A stretch of 64,000 bases of DNA from Roseateles sp. DAIF2 (lineage in GTDB: Bacteria > Pseudomonadota > Gammaproteobacteria > Burkholderiales > Burkholderiaceae_C), in the NCBI RefSeq assembly GCF_015624425.1, contig NZ_CP049919.1, forward strand, positions 806,001-870,000. Reading direction: 5' to 3'. Below the pieces are notes generated by a model. It had not been told where the DNA came from, made no database searches, and was given only the letters and a program-made list of their open reading frames with translations. This document shows, in pieces, positions 43,055 to 51,743 of this stretch (its first letter is position 1; the number at the start of each line of letters is the position of its first letter). A program made the translations under genes and the position numbers.

Positions 43055-43063
43055 TGCGATAAT
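43055..43063 (+). promoter_or_regulatory. Extended -10 promoter candidate before rpsD
   Basis: TGCGATAAT at 43055-43063 is an extended -10 element (TGn plus GATAAT). The -35 region is poor. A start near 43070 would leave a leader of about 170 bases before rpsD containing a terminator-like hairpin. Confidence 0.4.
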
Positions 43064-43081
43064 CGCTAGTTCGATTTTCCA

Positions 43082-43116
43082 GCCGGCTGGTACGCAAGTG
43101 CCAGCCGGCCGTTTTG
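43082..43116 (+). terminator. Terminator or attenuator between rpsK and rpsD
   Basis: GCCGGCTGG and CCAGCCGGC form a 9-bp perfect stem with a 10-base loop, then CGTTTTG. It lies after rpsK and just downstream of a possible promoter, so it could end the rpsMK message or attenuate rpsD-rpoA-rplQ. Confidence 0.55.
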
Positions 43117-43241
43117 CTGAAGCCTGAGCCTCATGGCGACGCTTCGATAAGCCCACCGTCCGAGCCCATTACAACACCGGCCGGACTCGCGCAGGCGCCT
43201 GACTTCCAGGCCTTGCGTCAGATTGAACAAGGACACGCAAA

Positions 43242-43865
43242 GTGGCACGTTACCTCGGCCCGAAGGCCAAACTTTCCCGCCGTGAAGGCACCGACCTGTT
43301 CCTGAAGAGCGCCCGCCGCGCCATCAGCGACAAGGCCAAGTTCGACAGCAAGCCCGGCCAGCATGGCCGCACCTCCGGCCAGCGCACCAGCGACTTCGGC
43401 CTGCAGCTGCGCGAAAAGCAGAAGGTCAAGCGCATGTACGGCGTGCTGGAGCGTCAGTTCCGCCGCTATTTCGCCGAAGCCGAGCGCCGCAAGGGCTCGA
43501 CCGGCGTGAACCTGCTGCAACTGCTGGAATCGCGTCTGGACAACGTGGTCTACCGCATGGGCTTTGGTTCCACCCGTGCCGAAGCGCGCCAGCTGGTCTC
43601 GCACAAGGGCATCACGGTGAACGGCGAGGTCGTGAACATCGCTTCCTACCTGGTCAAGGCCGGTGACACCGTCGCCGTGCGCGAAAAGGCCAAGAAGCAG
43701 CTGCGCGTCGTCGACGCGTTCAAGCTGGCCGAGTCCATCGGCATGCCCGCCTGGGTCCAAGTGGACGGCAGCAAGCTGGAAGGCGTCTTCAAGAAGGCCC
43801 CCGACCGCGACGAATTCGGCGCTGAAATCAACGAATCGCTGATCGTTGAGTTGTACTCGCGTTAA
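43242..43865 (+). CDS. rpsD: 30S ribosomal protein S4
   Basis: A 207-residue primary 16S rRNA-binding and fidelity protein, started by GTG. It has [21 protein letters not shown], no N-terminal zinc cysteines, and an S4 domain around [32 protein letters not shown]. In E. coli S4 represses the alpha operon. The hairpin leader upstream of this gene could be a local control point; this is inference. Confidence 0.98.
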   Translation: MARYLGPKAKLSRREGTDLFLKSARRAISDKAKFDSKPGQHGRTSGQRTSDFGLQLREKQKVKRMYGVLERQFRRYFAEAERRKGSTGVNLLQLLESRLDNVVYRMGFGSTRAEARQLVSHKGITVNGEVVNIASYLVKAGDTVAVREKAKKQLRVVDAFKLAESIGMPAWVQVDGSKLEGVFKKAPDRDEFGAEINESLIVELYSR

Positions 43866-43878
43866 TCGTGAAGTTCCG

Positions 43879-43918
43879 GCCGGGCGGCCCTTGACGGGCC
43901 CGCTCGGCTTTGCCGTTT
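43879..43918 (+). other. Hairpin between rpsD and rpoA
   Basis: GCCGGGCGG pairs with CCGCTCGGC (one wobble), with an inner CCC/GGG, and is followed by TTTGCCGTTTTC. It is at best a weak terminator and probably leaves rpoA expression partial from upstream. Confidence 0.35.
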
Positions 43919-44027
43919 TCATCGGCTTTGCCGTTATCTCGTCCGGGTGCAGGCCAGTCGCGCTGTGCCCGGTTGGTCCCTCAGCCTTATCGGTGTAACG
44001 AACCGAGGGTATTGAAAGAAAGACCTC

Positions 44028-45017
44028 ATGCAAACCAATCTGCTCAAACCCAAATCCATCAATGTGGAGCCCCTGGGCGGTCACCGCGCCAAGGTCACCC
44101 TGGAGCCGTTCGAACGCGGCTATGGCCACACCCTGGGCAACGCCCTGCGCCGTGTGTTGCTGTCCTCGATGGTGGGTTATGCGCCGACGGAAGTGACGAT
44201 TGCCGGCGTGCTGCACGAGTACTCGGCCATCGACGGCGTGCAAGAGGACGTGGTTCACATCATGCTGAACCTGAAGGGCGTGGTCTTCCGTCTGCACAAC
44301 CGCGAGGAAGTCACCCTGGTCCTGCGCAAGGAAGGTGAAGGCCCGGTCACGGCCGCCGACATCCAGACCCCGCACGACGTCGAGATCATCAATCCCGAGC
44401 ACGTCATCGCCCACCTGTCGCAAGGCGGCAAGCTGGACATGCAGATCAAGGTCGAGAAGGGCCGTGGCTATGTGCCCGGCACGATGCGCCGCTACGGCGA
44501 CGAGCCGACCAAGAGCATCGGCCGCATCGTCCTGGACGCCTCGTTCTCGCCCGTGCGCCGCGTCAGCTACGCCGTCGAGAACGCCCGCGTCGAGCAGCGT
44601 ACCGACCTGGACAAGCTGGTCATGGAGATCGAAACCAACGGCGCCATCTCGCCCGAGGAAGCGATCCGCGCTTCGGCCAAGATCCTGGTTGAACAGCTGG
44701 CCGTCTTCGCCCAGCTGCAAGGCACCGATCTGGTCGACGCCTTCGACCAGCCGGCCCAGCGCTCCAGCAGCTTCGATCCGATCCTGCTGCGTCCGGTCGA
44801 CGAGCTCGAGCTGACCGTGCGTTCGGCCAACTGCCTGAAGGCCGAAAACATCTACTACATCGGCGACCTGATCCAGCGCACCGAGACCGAGCTGCTGAAG
44901 ACCCCGAACCTGGGTCGCAAGTCGCTCAACGAAATCAAGGAAGTGCTGGCTTCGCGCGGTCTGACTCTGGGCGCCCGCCTGGAAAACTGGCCGCCGCAAG
45001 GTCTGGACAAGCGTTAA
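44028..45017 (+). CDS. rpoA: DNA-directed RNA polymerase alpha subunit
   Basis: A 329-residue subunit that starts polymerase assembly. The N-terminal domain has [28 protein letters not shown] sequence and the [14 protein letters not shown] region. The C-terminal domain, which binds UP elements and activators, has [23 protein letters not shown] and [35 protein letters not shown] precedes the ATG. rplQ follows after 97 bases. Confidence 0.99.
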   Translation: MQTNLLKPKSINVEPLGGHRAKVTLEPFERGYGHTLGNALRRVLLSSMVGYAPTEVTIAGVLHEYSAIDGVQEDVVHIMLNLKGVVFRLHNREEVTLVLRKEGEGPVTAADIQTPHDVEIINPEHVIAHLSQGGKLDMQIKVEKGRGYVPGTMRRYGDEPTKSIGRIVLDASFSPVRRVSYAVENARVEQRTDLDKLVMEIETNGAISPEEAIRASAKILVEQLAVFAQLQGTDLVDAFDQPAQRSSSFDPILLRPVDELELTVRSANCLKAENIYYIGDLIQRTETELLKTPNLGRKSLNEIKEVLASRGLTLGARLENWPPQGLDKR

Positions 45018-45114
45018 TTTTTGAAAGTGGGTGGCGCGCTGACCAACGCCACCCGGTGCACCCGGCAGTACCTGATACGGCTGCCGGTATTACACAGTAG
45101 GAAAGGAAAGCACC

Positions 45115-45507
45115 ATGCGTCATCGTAACGGCCTCCGTAAGCTCAACCGCACCAGCGAACACCGCAAGGCGATGTTCCGCAATATGTGCGTCTCGCTGCT
45201 GCAGCACGAAGCCATCAAGACCACCGTTCCCAAAGCCAAGGAACTGCGCAAGCTGGTCGAGCCCCTGATCACGCTGGCCAAGGAGCCTACGCTGGCGAAC
45301 CGCCGTCTGGCCTTCGACCGCCTGCGCGACCGCGACATCGTGACCAAGCTCTTCAACGAGCTGGGCCCCCGCTTCAAGACCCGTCCGGGCGGCTACACCC
45401 GCATCCTGAAAATGGGCTTCCGCGTCGGCGACAACGCCCCGATGGCCTATGTCGAGCTGGTGGACCGCGCCGAAGAAGCCGCACCGGCCGAAGCCGCTGC
45501 CGAGTAA
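45115..45507 (+). CDS. rplQ: 50S ribosomal protein L17
   Basis: A 130-residue protein at the tunnel exit. Start [41 protein letters not shown] and [28 protein letters not shown] are typical. The Ala/Glu-rich tail is short. It closes the alpha unit before a terminator. Confidence 0.98.
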   Translation: MRHRNGLRKLNRTSEHRKAMFRNMCVSLLQHEAIKTTVPKAKELRKLVEPLITLAKEPTLANRRLAFDRLRDRDIVTKLFNELGPRFKTRPGGYTRILKMGFRVGDNAPMAYVELVDRAEEAAPAEAAAE

Positions 45508-45555
45508 TAAGCATCTGATCGCTGCCGGCGCCCATGTGGCGCCAGCGCGCACCCC

Positions 45556-45583
45556 AAAGGGCCAGCTCTGCTGGCCTTTTTCT
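45556..45583 (+). terminator. Intrinsic terminator after rplQ
   Basis: GGCCAGC-TCT-GCTGGCC, a 7-bp perfect stem at 45560-45576, followed by TTTTTCTTT. It ends the alpha operon. Confidence 0.85.
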
Positions 45584-45623
45584 TTGCCCGCAGGCTGCAG
45601 ACTCGGCAATGTCGTAATTTCAT

Positions 45624-45631
45624 GCTATACT
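45624..45631 (+). promoter_or_regulatory. Promoter of the initiator tRNA genes
   Basis: GCTATACT contains the -10 TATACT (45626-45631), preceded by TG at 45623-45624 to give an extended -10 TGCTATACT. The -35 region (TCGGCA) is weak. The first tRNA starts 13 bases after the -10 box. Confidence 0.55.
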
Positions 45632-45643
45632 GCTAGCTTCAGT

Positions 45644-45720
<77 letters not shown>

Positions 45721-45774
45721 ACCAGAATTCAAGGCAGCAGCGGCCCAAAGCGCTGTTGCCGGAGTGGATGAAAG

Positions 45775-45798
45775 AGCCGCCTGCCAAGGCGGTTTTTG
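45775..45798 (+). terminator. Terminator between the two initiator tRNAs
   Basis: CCGCCT-GCCA-AGGCGG (45777-45792) followed by TTTTTG. It lies after copy 1 and 20 bases before copy 2. Confidence 0.7.
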
Positions 45799-45817
45799 TT
45801 TCCCGGTACCCTTCAGT

Positions 45818-45894
<77 letters not shown>

Positions 45895-45901
45895 TAACAA
45901 C

Positions 45902-45932
45902 AAGGCCCTTGCATCGCTGCAAGGGCCTTTTG
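45902..45932 (+). terminator. Terminator after the tRNA pair
   Basis: AAGGCCCTTGCA-TCGC-TGCAAGGGCCTT, a 12-bp perfect stem, followed by TTGTCTTT. It also faces the end of the minus-strand dehydrogenase gene. Confidence 0.85.
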
Positions 45933-45953
45933 TCTTTCTGGCTGCGTCGTCCG

Positions 45954-47021
45954 TCAGATCAGCCGCGCCAGCGCCTCGCCCATCTCGGTCGTCGAGGCCT
46001 GGCCGCCCAGGTCGCGCGTGCGCGGGCCCTGCATCAGCGTGGTCTCGATGGCCTTCAGCACCGCGTCATGCGCGGCCCGCTCGCCCAGGAACTCCAGCAT
46101 CAGCGCGGCCGACCAGATCATCGCGACCGGGTTGGCGATGTTCTGCCCGTAGATGTCCGGCGCCGAGCCATGCACCGGCTCGAAGAGTGACGGGAAGTTG
46201 CGCTCCGGGTTCAGGTTCGCCGAGGGCGCCAGGCCGATCGTGCCGGTGGTCGCCGGCCCCAGGTCGGACAGGATGTCGCCGAACAGGTTCGAGGCCACCA
46301 CCACGTCGAAACGCCCCGGCTGCAGCACGAAGCGCGCGCTCAGGATGTCGATGTGCTGCTTGTCCACGGTCACCGCCGGATAGCCCTGGCCCACCGCATC
46401 GGCGCGGCCGTCCCACCAGGGCATGCTGATCGCGATGCCATTGCTCTTGGTCGCCACGGTCAGATGCTTGCGCGGCCGCTCGCTGGCGCGCTCGAAGGCG
46501 TACTTCAGCACCCGGTTGGCGCCGAAGCGCGAGTAGACCGACTCCTGGATCACGATCTCCCGCTCGGTGCCGGCATACATCACGCCGCCCAGATTGGTGT
46601 ATTCGCCCTCGGTGTTCTCGCGCACCACCAGGTAGTCGATCTCGCCCGGTTTGCGGCCGGCCAGCGGGCAGGGCACGCCCTCGAACAGGCGCACCGGGCG
46701 CAGATTGATGTACTGGTCGAATTCGCGGCGGAACTTCAAGAGCGAGCCCCACAGCGACACATGGTCTGGCACCGTGGCCGGCCAGCCGACCGCGCCAAAC
46801 AGGATCGCGTCATGATCCTGCAGCTGCGCCTTCCAGTCGTCCGGCATCATCTGGCCATGGGCCGCGTAGTAGTCGCAGCTGGCCCATTCGATCGGGGTCA
46901 GCTCCAGCTTGAAGCCGAAGCGCTGCGCGGCCGCCTGCAGCGCGCGCAGGCCCTCGGGCATCACTTCCTTGCCGATCCCGTCTCCGGGGATCACGGCGAT
47001 CTTGTAGGTCCTGTGGCTCAT
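45954..47021 (-). CDS. Tartrate/D-malate dehydrogenase, beta-decarboxylating type
   Basis: A 355-residue NAD-dependent enzyme of the isocitrate/isopropylmalate dehydrogenase fold. It starts MSHRTYKIAVIPGDGIGKEV, with NTEGEYTNLGG, VATKSNGI (substrate-loop Lys), and DILSDLGPATTGTIGLAPSAN plus EPVHGSAPDIYG in the NAD site. SLLKFRREFDQYINLRP with the Tyr-less VPC loop is closer to tartrate dehydrogenase/D-malic enzyme (TtuC/DmlA) than to LeuB. It would convert D-malate or tartrate to pyruvate/oxaloglycolate derivatives. No leu genes are near, which supports this over LeuB. Confidence 0.85.
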   Translation of the reverse strand: MSHRTYKIAVIPGDGIGKEVMPEGLRALQAAAQRFGFKLELTPIEWASCDYYAAHGQMMPDDWKAQLQDHDAILFGAVGWPATVPDHVSLWGSLLKFRREFDQYINLRPVRLFEGVPCPLAGRKPGEIDYLVVRENTEGEYTNLGGVMYAGTEREIVIQESVYSRFGANRVLKYAFERASERPRKHLTVATKSNGIAISMPWWDGRADAVGQGYPAVTVDKQHIDILSARFVLQPGRFDVVVASNLFGDILSDLGPATTGTIGLAPSANLNPERNFPSLFEPVHGSAPDIYGQNIANPVAMIWSAALMLEFLGERAAHDAVLKAIETTLMQGPRTRDLGGQASTTEMGEALARLI

Positions 47022-47117
47022 GACGGGCTATCTCTTTCTCGCATCAGTGGGGGAGGCACACCGGATTCTGCGCCGCACCTGCATGCCGGAGCAGATCTGC
47101 AGGCTCAGCATGGGCGG

Positions 47118-49316
47118 CTACCAGCCCTGCTGCCAGCGCAGCGACAGTAGCCAGGTGCGACCCGGCGCCGGCTCGAAGAAGCGGCCATTGCCCTCGTTGA
47201 CGATCACGCTGCTGACGTAGTCGCGGTCGGCGACGTTGTCGACGCGGCCCAGCAGCTCCAGCCGGCCCGGGCCGAGCGGGATCTGCCAGCGCGCGCGCAG
47301 GTGCACCAAGCCATAGCCGGCGGCGGCGTCGCTGTTGATGTCGTTGACCCATTGCCGCCCCTGCGCGCGGCCCTCGACGGCCAGCTCCAGCCCGGGTAGC
47401 GCGGCCCAGGCCAGCTCGGCATAGGCGCTGCGCGAAATCGTGCCGGCGATGCGCCGGCCGGGTGCGACGAACAACAGGCTCGGCGCCAGGCAGGGCGCGG
47501 CGGCGCAGGTCGTGAAGCCATCGCGGTAGCGCGCGTCCAGCCAGCTCAGGGAGAACTGGCCGCGCCAGTCGCGCGCCGCACGCCAGCGTGCCTCCAGTTC
47601 GGCGCCCTCGCGCCGGGTGCGGCCGACATTGCGGTAGCTGGCGCGGCCGCCGCTGTTGCCGGCCACCGCGATCTCGTCGCGGCTGTCGGCCTGGAACAGC
47701 GCCGCGTCCAGCGCCAGGCCGGGATCGGGCCGCCATTTGGCGCCCAGCTCGGCCTGCCGGCTGGTCTGGGCGCGCAGGCCTGGGTTGAAGCCGCCCAGGC
47801 CGTCGTTGCGGTAGGCCAGCTCGCCCTGCGTGGGAGATTCGAAGCCGCGGCCCAGGCTCAGGTAGGTGTTCAGCGTCGGCAGCGTGCGCCATTGCAGCGC
47901 GGCGAAGGGGTTGCTGTAGTCGTAGCGCTTGCGGCCGGAGTCATCGGGGTTGGCGCCGCCGACATAGCGGTCGCGCACCTTGAATTCGGCCTCGCCGCGG
48001 CGCAGGCCCAGGCTGGCCTGCCAGCGCGGCGCCAGGTCGATGTCGGCCTGCGCGTACAGGTCGCGCCCGCCCAGGCGGTTGCGCTCGTCGCGGCGCAGCC
48101 GGCCGGTGACGCCCAGCAGCTGGGCCTCGCCGCTGCCGATGAAGTTCTCGTAGCCCTGGCGGTGCTCGCGGCTGTCGTCCAGCGCGGCGCCCAGCACCAC
48201 GCGGGCGCGGCGCTGCGGGTCGGCCAGCGGCCAGGACCAGACCAGGCGGCCGTCGAGGCCGTGGTAGTCGCGCTCGAAGGCGATCACGCCGCCGGGCTGG
48301 CGCGCGTTGGCCTGGCTGGCGACCGGGATCGACTGCCATTGCCGCACCTCGCGCCGGCCCAGATGGGCGCTCAACTGCAGCTGCTGCAGAGCGCCGGCGT
48401 CCTCGAAGCGGTGCCGCCAGCTGAGGCCGAGCTGGCGCTGCCGGGTGCTCTTGCGGGTGTTGAAGCGGTCCGGCTCGCCGGGTTCGGCCTGCGGCAGCGC
48501 CAGCTCCGCGGTCTGGTGCGGATCGGCGCTGAGCTGCGCGCGGGTCAGGCCCAGCGGATCCTTGGCCGGCTGCTCGATCGCATTCAGGATCAGCACCACC
48601 CGGTCGCGCGCGCCGTCCCAGGCCAGGCGCAGATTGGCCAGGTCGCGCCGGCTCGCGCTCTGCGGGCGAAAGCCATCGGTCTCGAAGCTGGCGAGCTGGG
48701 CGCGCAGGCTGAAGGGCAGGGTGCTGCTGGCCGGCAGCTCCAGCCCCAGGCGCCATTGGCGCTGGCCGTTGCTGGCGATGTCGCTATCCAGCAGCAAGCG
48801 GCGCTCGATCGGTGCGGCGCTGTGCAGCAGGATCGCGCCGCCGGAGCTGTTGCCGTAGAGCGCCGAGAAGGGACCGCGCAGCACCTCGATGCGCTGCGCG
48901 CCGGCCAGGTCGAAATGCGAGACCTGACCCTGGCCGTCCGGGCCGGTGGCGGGGATGCCGTCGCTGTACAGGCGCAGGCCGCGCACGCCGAAGCTGGCGC
49001 GCGCGCCGAAGCCGCGCGAGCTGAGCTGCAGGTCCTGCGCATAGTTGTGGCGCGGGTTCGCGACGATGCCGGGCAGGTGCTGCAGCGCCTCGCTGAGATT
49101 GACCATCGGGCCCGCATTGCGCAGCTGCTCGGCGTCGATCACGCTGACCGCATAGGGCGTGTCGAACAGGCGCTGCTCGGCGCCGCCCTGGTCCAGCACC
49201 ACCCGTTCCAGCGTGGTCGCGTCCTGCGCTTGCGCGCCGGCGGCCGGCAGGCCCAGGGCTGCGGCAGCGAGCAGGGCAAGGGGCAGAGCAGCGGGTGGCG
49301 AGATGGGCTGTGGCAT
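47118..49316 (-). CDS. TonB-dependent outer-membrane receptor
   Basis: A 732-residue receptor with an Ala/Leu signal peptide (cut near AGAQAQ, residue 30). It has an N-terminal plug (TPYAVSVIDAEQLRNAG, LSEALQHLPGIV, SSRGFGARASFGVRGLRLYSDGIP, RIEVLRGPFSALYGNSSGGAI) and a beta-barrel ending in RTWLLSLRWQQGW. The plug pattern is that of FecA/siderophore-type receptors (COG1629). The substrate is unknown. It is 96 bases upstream of the dehydrogenase gene on the same strand and might share its transcript. Confidence 0.93.
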   Translation of the reverse strand: MPQPISPPAALPLALLAAAALGLPAAGAQAQDATTLERVVLDQGGAEQRLFDTPYAVSVIDAEQLRNAGPMVNLSEALQHLPGIVANPRHNYAQDLQLSSRGFGARASFGVRGLRLYSDGIPATGPDGQGQVSHFDLAGAQRIEVLRGPFSALYGNSSGGAILLHSAAPIERRLLLDSDIASNGQRQWRLGLELPASSTLPFSLRAQLASFETDGFRPQSASRRDLANLRLAWDGARDRVVLILNAIEQPAKDPLGLTRAQLSADPHQTAELALPQAEPGEPDRFNTRKSTRQRQLGLSWRHRFEDAGALQQLQLSAHLGRREVRQWQSIPVASQANARQPGGVIAFERDYHGLDGRLVWSWPLADPQRRARVVLGAALDDSREHRQGYENFIGSGEAQLLGVTGRLRRDERNRLGGRDLYAQADIDLAPRWQASLGLRRGEAEFKVRDRYVGGANPDDSGRKRYDYSNPFAALQWRTLPTLNTYLSLGRGFESPTQGELAYRNDGLGGFNPGLRAQTSRQAELGAKWRPDPGLALDAALFQADSRDEIAVAGNSGGRASYRNVGRTRREGAELEARWRAARDWRGQFSLSWLDARYRDGFTTCAAAPCLAPSLLFVAPGRRIAGTISRSAYAELAWAALPGLELAVEGRAQGRQWVNDINSDAAAGYGLVHLRARWQIPLGPGRLELLGRVDNVADRDYVSSVIVNEGNGRFFEPAPGRTWLLSLRWQQGW

Positions 49317-49340
49317 GGGCTGGCGGCGGATGAGCGAATG

Positions 49341-49366
49341 AGAAAGGCCCGCCGCGGGGCGGGCCT
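49341..49366 (-). terminator. Terminator upstream of the TonB receptor gene
   Basis: GGCCCGCC and GGCGGGCC form an 8-bp perfect stem; on the minus strand TTTCTCATT follows. It would end transcription of the membrane-protein gene upstream and isolate the receptor. Confidence 0.6.
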
Positions 49367-49408
49367 CGATCGCGCTGCGGCGCAGGATAGCCGAAGCGAT
49401 GGCGCCTG

Positions 49409-50668
49409 TTAGCGTCCGCGGAACCAGAACACGGGCTGCCAGCCCCAGCCGCTCTCCGTGACCAGCGCGGCCAGCAGGCTCAGCATGCCCTCGCCGTCGA
49501 AGCCGAGGTCGCTGCCCGGTGCCAGCGCCACCCGATCGGCGCTCAGCTTCAGGCGCAGCGCGGCCAGGCGCTCGGGGTCCAGCAGCGTGGTCTGCACCCT
49601 GCGCTGCCAGACCCGGTCGGCCCGCGGGCGCGCGGGATCACTGGCCGCGTCGCAGAGCCCGCCGCGCAGGGATGCCTCGTCCTCGTCCTGCGGGGCGGCG
49701 GCGTCCGCCGTCAGCAGCTCGCGCACCTGCACGCGGCGCGCCGTCGCATCCAGCCGCAGCAGGGCCGCATGCGAGCGCCCCTCGGCCAGGCCGCGATGCT
49801 CGACGCGCCATAAACCGTCCGCCTGCTGGCGTACGCCGAGCGGCAGGCCCAGCCGCGCGAGTGCGTGCAGCCGCTGGCCCAGCAGCGCCGGCGTCACCGC
49901 GGCGTGGCCGGGTACCGGCGGCAGGCGCGTCGTTGCGGTGCCGGCCCAGAGCAGGAAGCCCAGCGCGAAGGCGATGTGCAAGGTGAGATAGGCAAGTGCT
50001 AATGGCCAGAAGGGGCGTGGCGGCGCGTCGGGTGCCGAGGGCATCTCGGGCGACGCGGCCGGTAGCGCCAGCGCCTGCCAGCGCGACTGCAGCAGCGCCG
50101 CCGAGCGGGCGCGCAGCTCCAGCAGGTCGGCGCCGTACAGCGCCAGGCGCGCGTCGAGCGGCGTCGCACGCAGCAGCGCGTCCAGCTGCGCGTGATAGCG
50201 CCGCGCGGCAGGCGCGTCGGCAAAGCGGATCAGGCGCAGCTCGCTGCCATCGGCGAAGGCGGCGCTGCGCATCAGCAGCACGCCGCTGCCTTGCAGCAGG
50301 GCGGCCGGCAGCCGCTGCTGGCTCAGCGCGCCGGCGAACAGGGGCTCGTCGGCCAGGCGCGGCGGCGGTGGTGTTGCGGGCCGGGCCGGTGTGCGCTCCA
50401 GCCCGCTGCTCCACATCAGCAGCAGCAGGGGCAGCATGAACACGCCGCAGACCAGGCGCAGCATCACCTGGCGCGGCGGGCCCGGCCAGCGCCAGGCCAG
50501 CAGGCCCAGCGCGGGCAGGGCCGCGGCGACCAGCAGCTCCATCGGCGCCGGCTTGAGGCTCAGCTGCTGCCAGCGCCAGGCGGGCAGGGCGACGGCCATC
50601 AGCAGCAGGAAGGTGCAGGCCAGCGCGCCGGCCTTGTGCAGCGCGGGGATGGTGGGGTGGGGCGGCAT
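49409..50668 (-). CDS. Hypothetical membrane protein
   Basis: A 419-residue protein I do not recognise. It has hydrophobic segments at about residues 13-31 (ALACTFLLLMAVALPAW), 42-58 (MELLVAAALPALGLLAW) and 69-86 (LRLVCGVFMLPLLLLMW). A region of about 140 soluble residues follows, then another membrane segment (FWPLALAYLTLHIAFALGFLLW) and an Arg/Ala/Leu-rich C-terminal domain ending WGWQPVFWFRGR. No catalytic motif is evident. Its codons are strongly GC-biased like its neighbours, so it is probably native coding DNA. The terminator after it separates it from the receptor gene. Confidence 0.7.
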   Translation of the reverse strand: MPPHPTIPALHKAGALACTFLLLMAVALPAWRWQQLSLKPAPMELLVAAALPALGLLAWRWPGPPRQVMLRLVCGVFMLPLLLLMWSSGLERTPARPATPPPPRLADEPLFAGALSQQRLPAALLQGSGVLLMRSAAFADGSELRLIRFADAPAARRYHAQLDALLRATPLDARLALYGADLLELRARSAALLQSRWQALALPAASPEMPSAPDAPPRPFWPLALAYLTLHIAFALGFLLWAGTATTRLPPVPGHAAVTPALLGQRLHALARLGLPLGVRQQADGLWRVEHRGLAEGRSHAALLRLDATARRVQVRELLTADAAAPQDEDEASLRGGLCDAASDPARPRADRVWQRRVQTTLLDPERLAALRLKLSADRVALAPGSDLGFDGEGMLSLLAALVTESGWGWQPVFWFRGR

Positions 50669-50752
50669 CGCGGGTCCTTGCAGCGGGCGCCAGGGCGGCG
50701 CCGGACCCGGACTGTGCCGAGGGGGCGATTCAGCGCGGTTTCGCGGCCGCGC

Positions 50753-51388
50753 TCAGGCTGTTTCTTTTGTTGTGGCCGGCCAGGCGCGCATCGCGGCATG
50801 AGCGGTGGCCAGCAGGGCCGCGTGGCTGGCGCCATCCTTGGCCTGCATCGACATGCCCTGGTAGACCGTGCTGTAGAAGCCGGCCAGGGCTGCGGTGTCG
50901 GTATCGGCCGGCAGCTCGCGCTCCTGCACGCCGCGCTCGATGCGCTCGCGGATCGCCGCATCGCCGGCGGCGCGGCGCTTGGCCAGCGCGGCCTGGATAT
51001 GGGCCGAGGCCTCGGAGCAGTTGGTGGCCGCCATCACGACCATGCAGCCGCGCGGGTGGCAGGGGCGGGTCAGTTCCTCGGCGGCCTCCTCCAGGAAGCG
51101 CTGGACGGCGCCATGGGCGGTCGTCTCCTCTTCCAGCGCGCGCGGGAAGCCGGAGGCCGGGCCCAGCACATAGCGCTCAATGGCTTCCAGGAACAGGCGT
51201 TCCTTGTCGCCGAAGGCGGTGTAGAGGCTGGGGGCGGTGATGCCCATCGCGGCGGTCAGTTCGGCGATCGAGGCGGCCTCGTAGCCGCGCTGCCAGAACA
51301 CATGCATTGCGCTGTCCAGCGCCTTGTCTCGGTCAAACGACAGCGGGCGACCGCGCGGCTTGCTCGCCTGGGGTGCTGCTATTTTCAT
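50753..51388 (-). CDS. TetR/AcrR-family transcriptional regulator
   Basis: A 211-residue repressor. The N-terminal helix-turn-helix is typical: RGRPLSFDRDKALDSAMHVFWQRGYEAASIAELTAAMGITAPSLYTAFGDKERLF-type sequence at residues 12-65. The C-terminal ligand domain includes CHPRGCMVVMAATNCSEAS. It is divergent from an RND efflux operon, so it probably represses that operon and itself. Paired TGATCG-containing sites lie in the intergenic region. Confidence 0.92.
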   Translation of the reverse strand: MKIAAPQASKPRGRPLSFDRDKALDSAMHVFWQRGYEAASIAELTAAMGITAPSLYTAFGDKERLFLEAIERYVLGPASGFPRALEEETTAHGAVQRFLEEAAEELTRPCHPRGCMVVMAATNCSEASAHIQAALAKRRAAGDAAIRERIERGVQERELPADTDTAALAGFYSTVYQGMSMQAKDGASHAALLATAHAAMRAWPATTKETA

Positions 51389-51399
51389 AATGATCGATA
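51388..51399 (+). promoter_or_regulatory. Operator-like site 1 at the tetR start
   Basis: TAATGATCGATA immediately upstream of the tetR start codon. It matches TAGTGATCGTTA on the minus strand at 51465-51454 in 10 of 12 positions, in inverted orientation. A TetR dimer could bind both. Confidence 0.4.
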
Positions 51400-51408
51400 T
51401 TAAATGTC

Positions 51409-51437
51409 TTGACGTCGGCGCGCAAGCCGGCTACATT
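51409..51437 (+). promoter_or_regulatory. Promoter of the RND efflux operon
   Basis: TTGACG at 51409-51414, a 17-base spacer and TACATT at 51432-51437. Transcription would start near 51444, just before the operator-like repeat. Confidence 0.65.
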
Positions 51438-51449
51438 GCCACTCACATT

Positions 51450-51465
51450 ATCGTAACGATCACTA
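51450..51465. promoter_or_regulatory. Operator-like site 2 of the RND operon
   Basis: ATCGTAACGAT (51450-51460) is a perfect palindrome with 5-bp arms around a central A, extended by CACTA. It overlaps the expected transcription start, a good place for a repressor. Confidence 0.5.
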
Positions 51466-51743
51466 CGAAATCCCGACAGAGGCTCCATCATGACATGTAT
51501 TGACCTTGTTGTGCCGAGTCGGCGCCTTAACCCCGGCGACGGGCCCGCCGAATCGGCCGGGAGCTGGTGCGTCGGCGGCATCCGCTGTTGCTGACGCCGC
51601 CGGCCGGGTCCGGCGGGCGCTGAGTTGAGCGCCCCAGCCGTCACCCCGCGCCGACTCTTCCTCGTCCTTTCCTGTCTCTTGCACGAGCTCGCCGCGAGCC
51701 CGTGCCGGGCAGCGCTTTGTCTGTCTTTTCGGAGTTCATCACC
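51466..51743 (+). other. Long 5' leader of the RND operon
   Basis: Of the 355 bases between tetR and the adaptor gene, about 280 lie downstream of the predicted start site. They contain no convincing ORF. CCGCCGG and CCGGCGG (51597-51616) form a 7-bp stem with no T-run. The role of the long leader is unknown. Confidence 0.35.

Noticed and set aside
45954..47021. LeuB (3-isopropylmalate dehydrogenase)
   Set aside because: The fold is the same, but the active-site region and the lack of leuCD nearby fit tartrate/D-malate dehydrogenase better.
51597..51616. Riboswitch in the RND operon leader
   Set aside because: Only a simple 7-bp stem is seen; no known riboswitch core or expression platform could be recognised.
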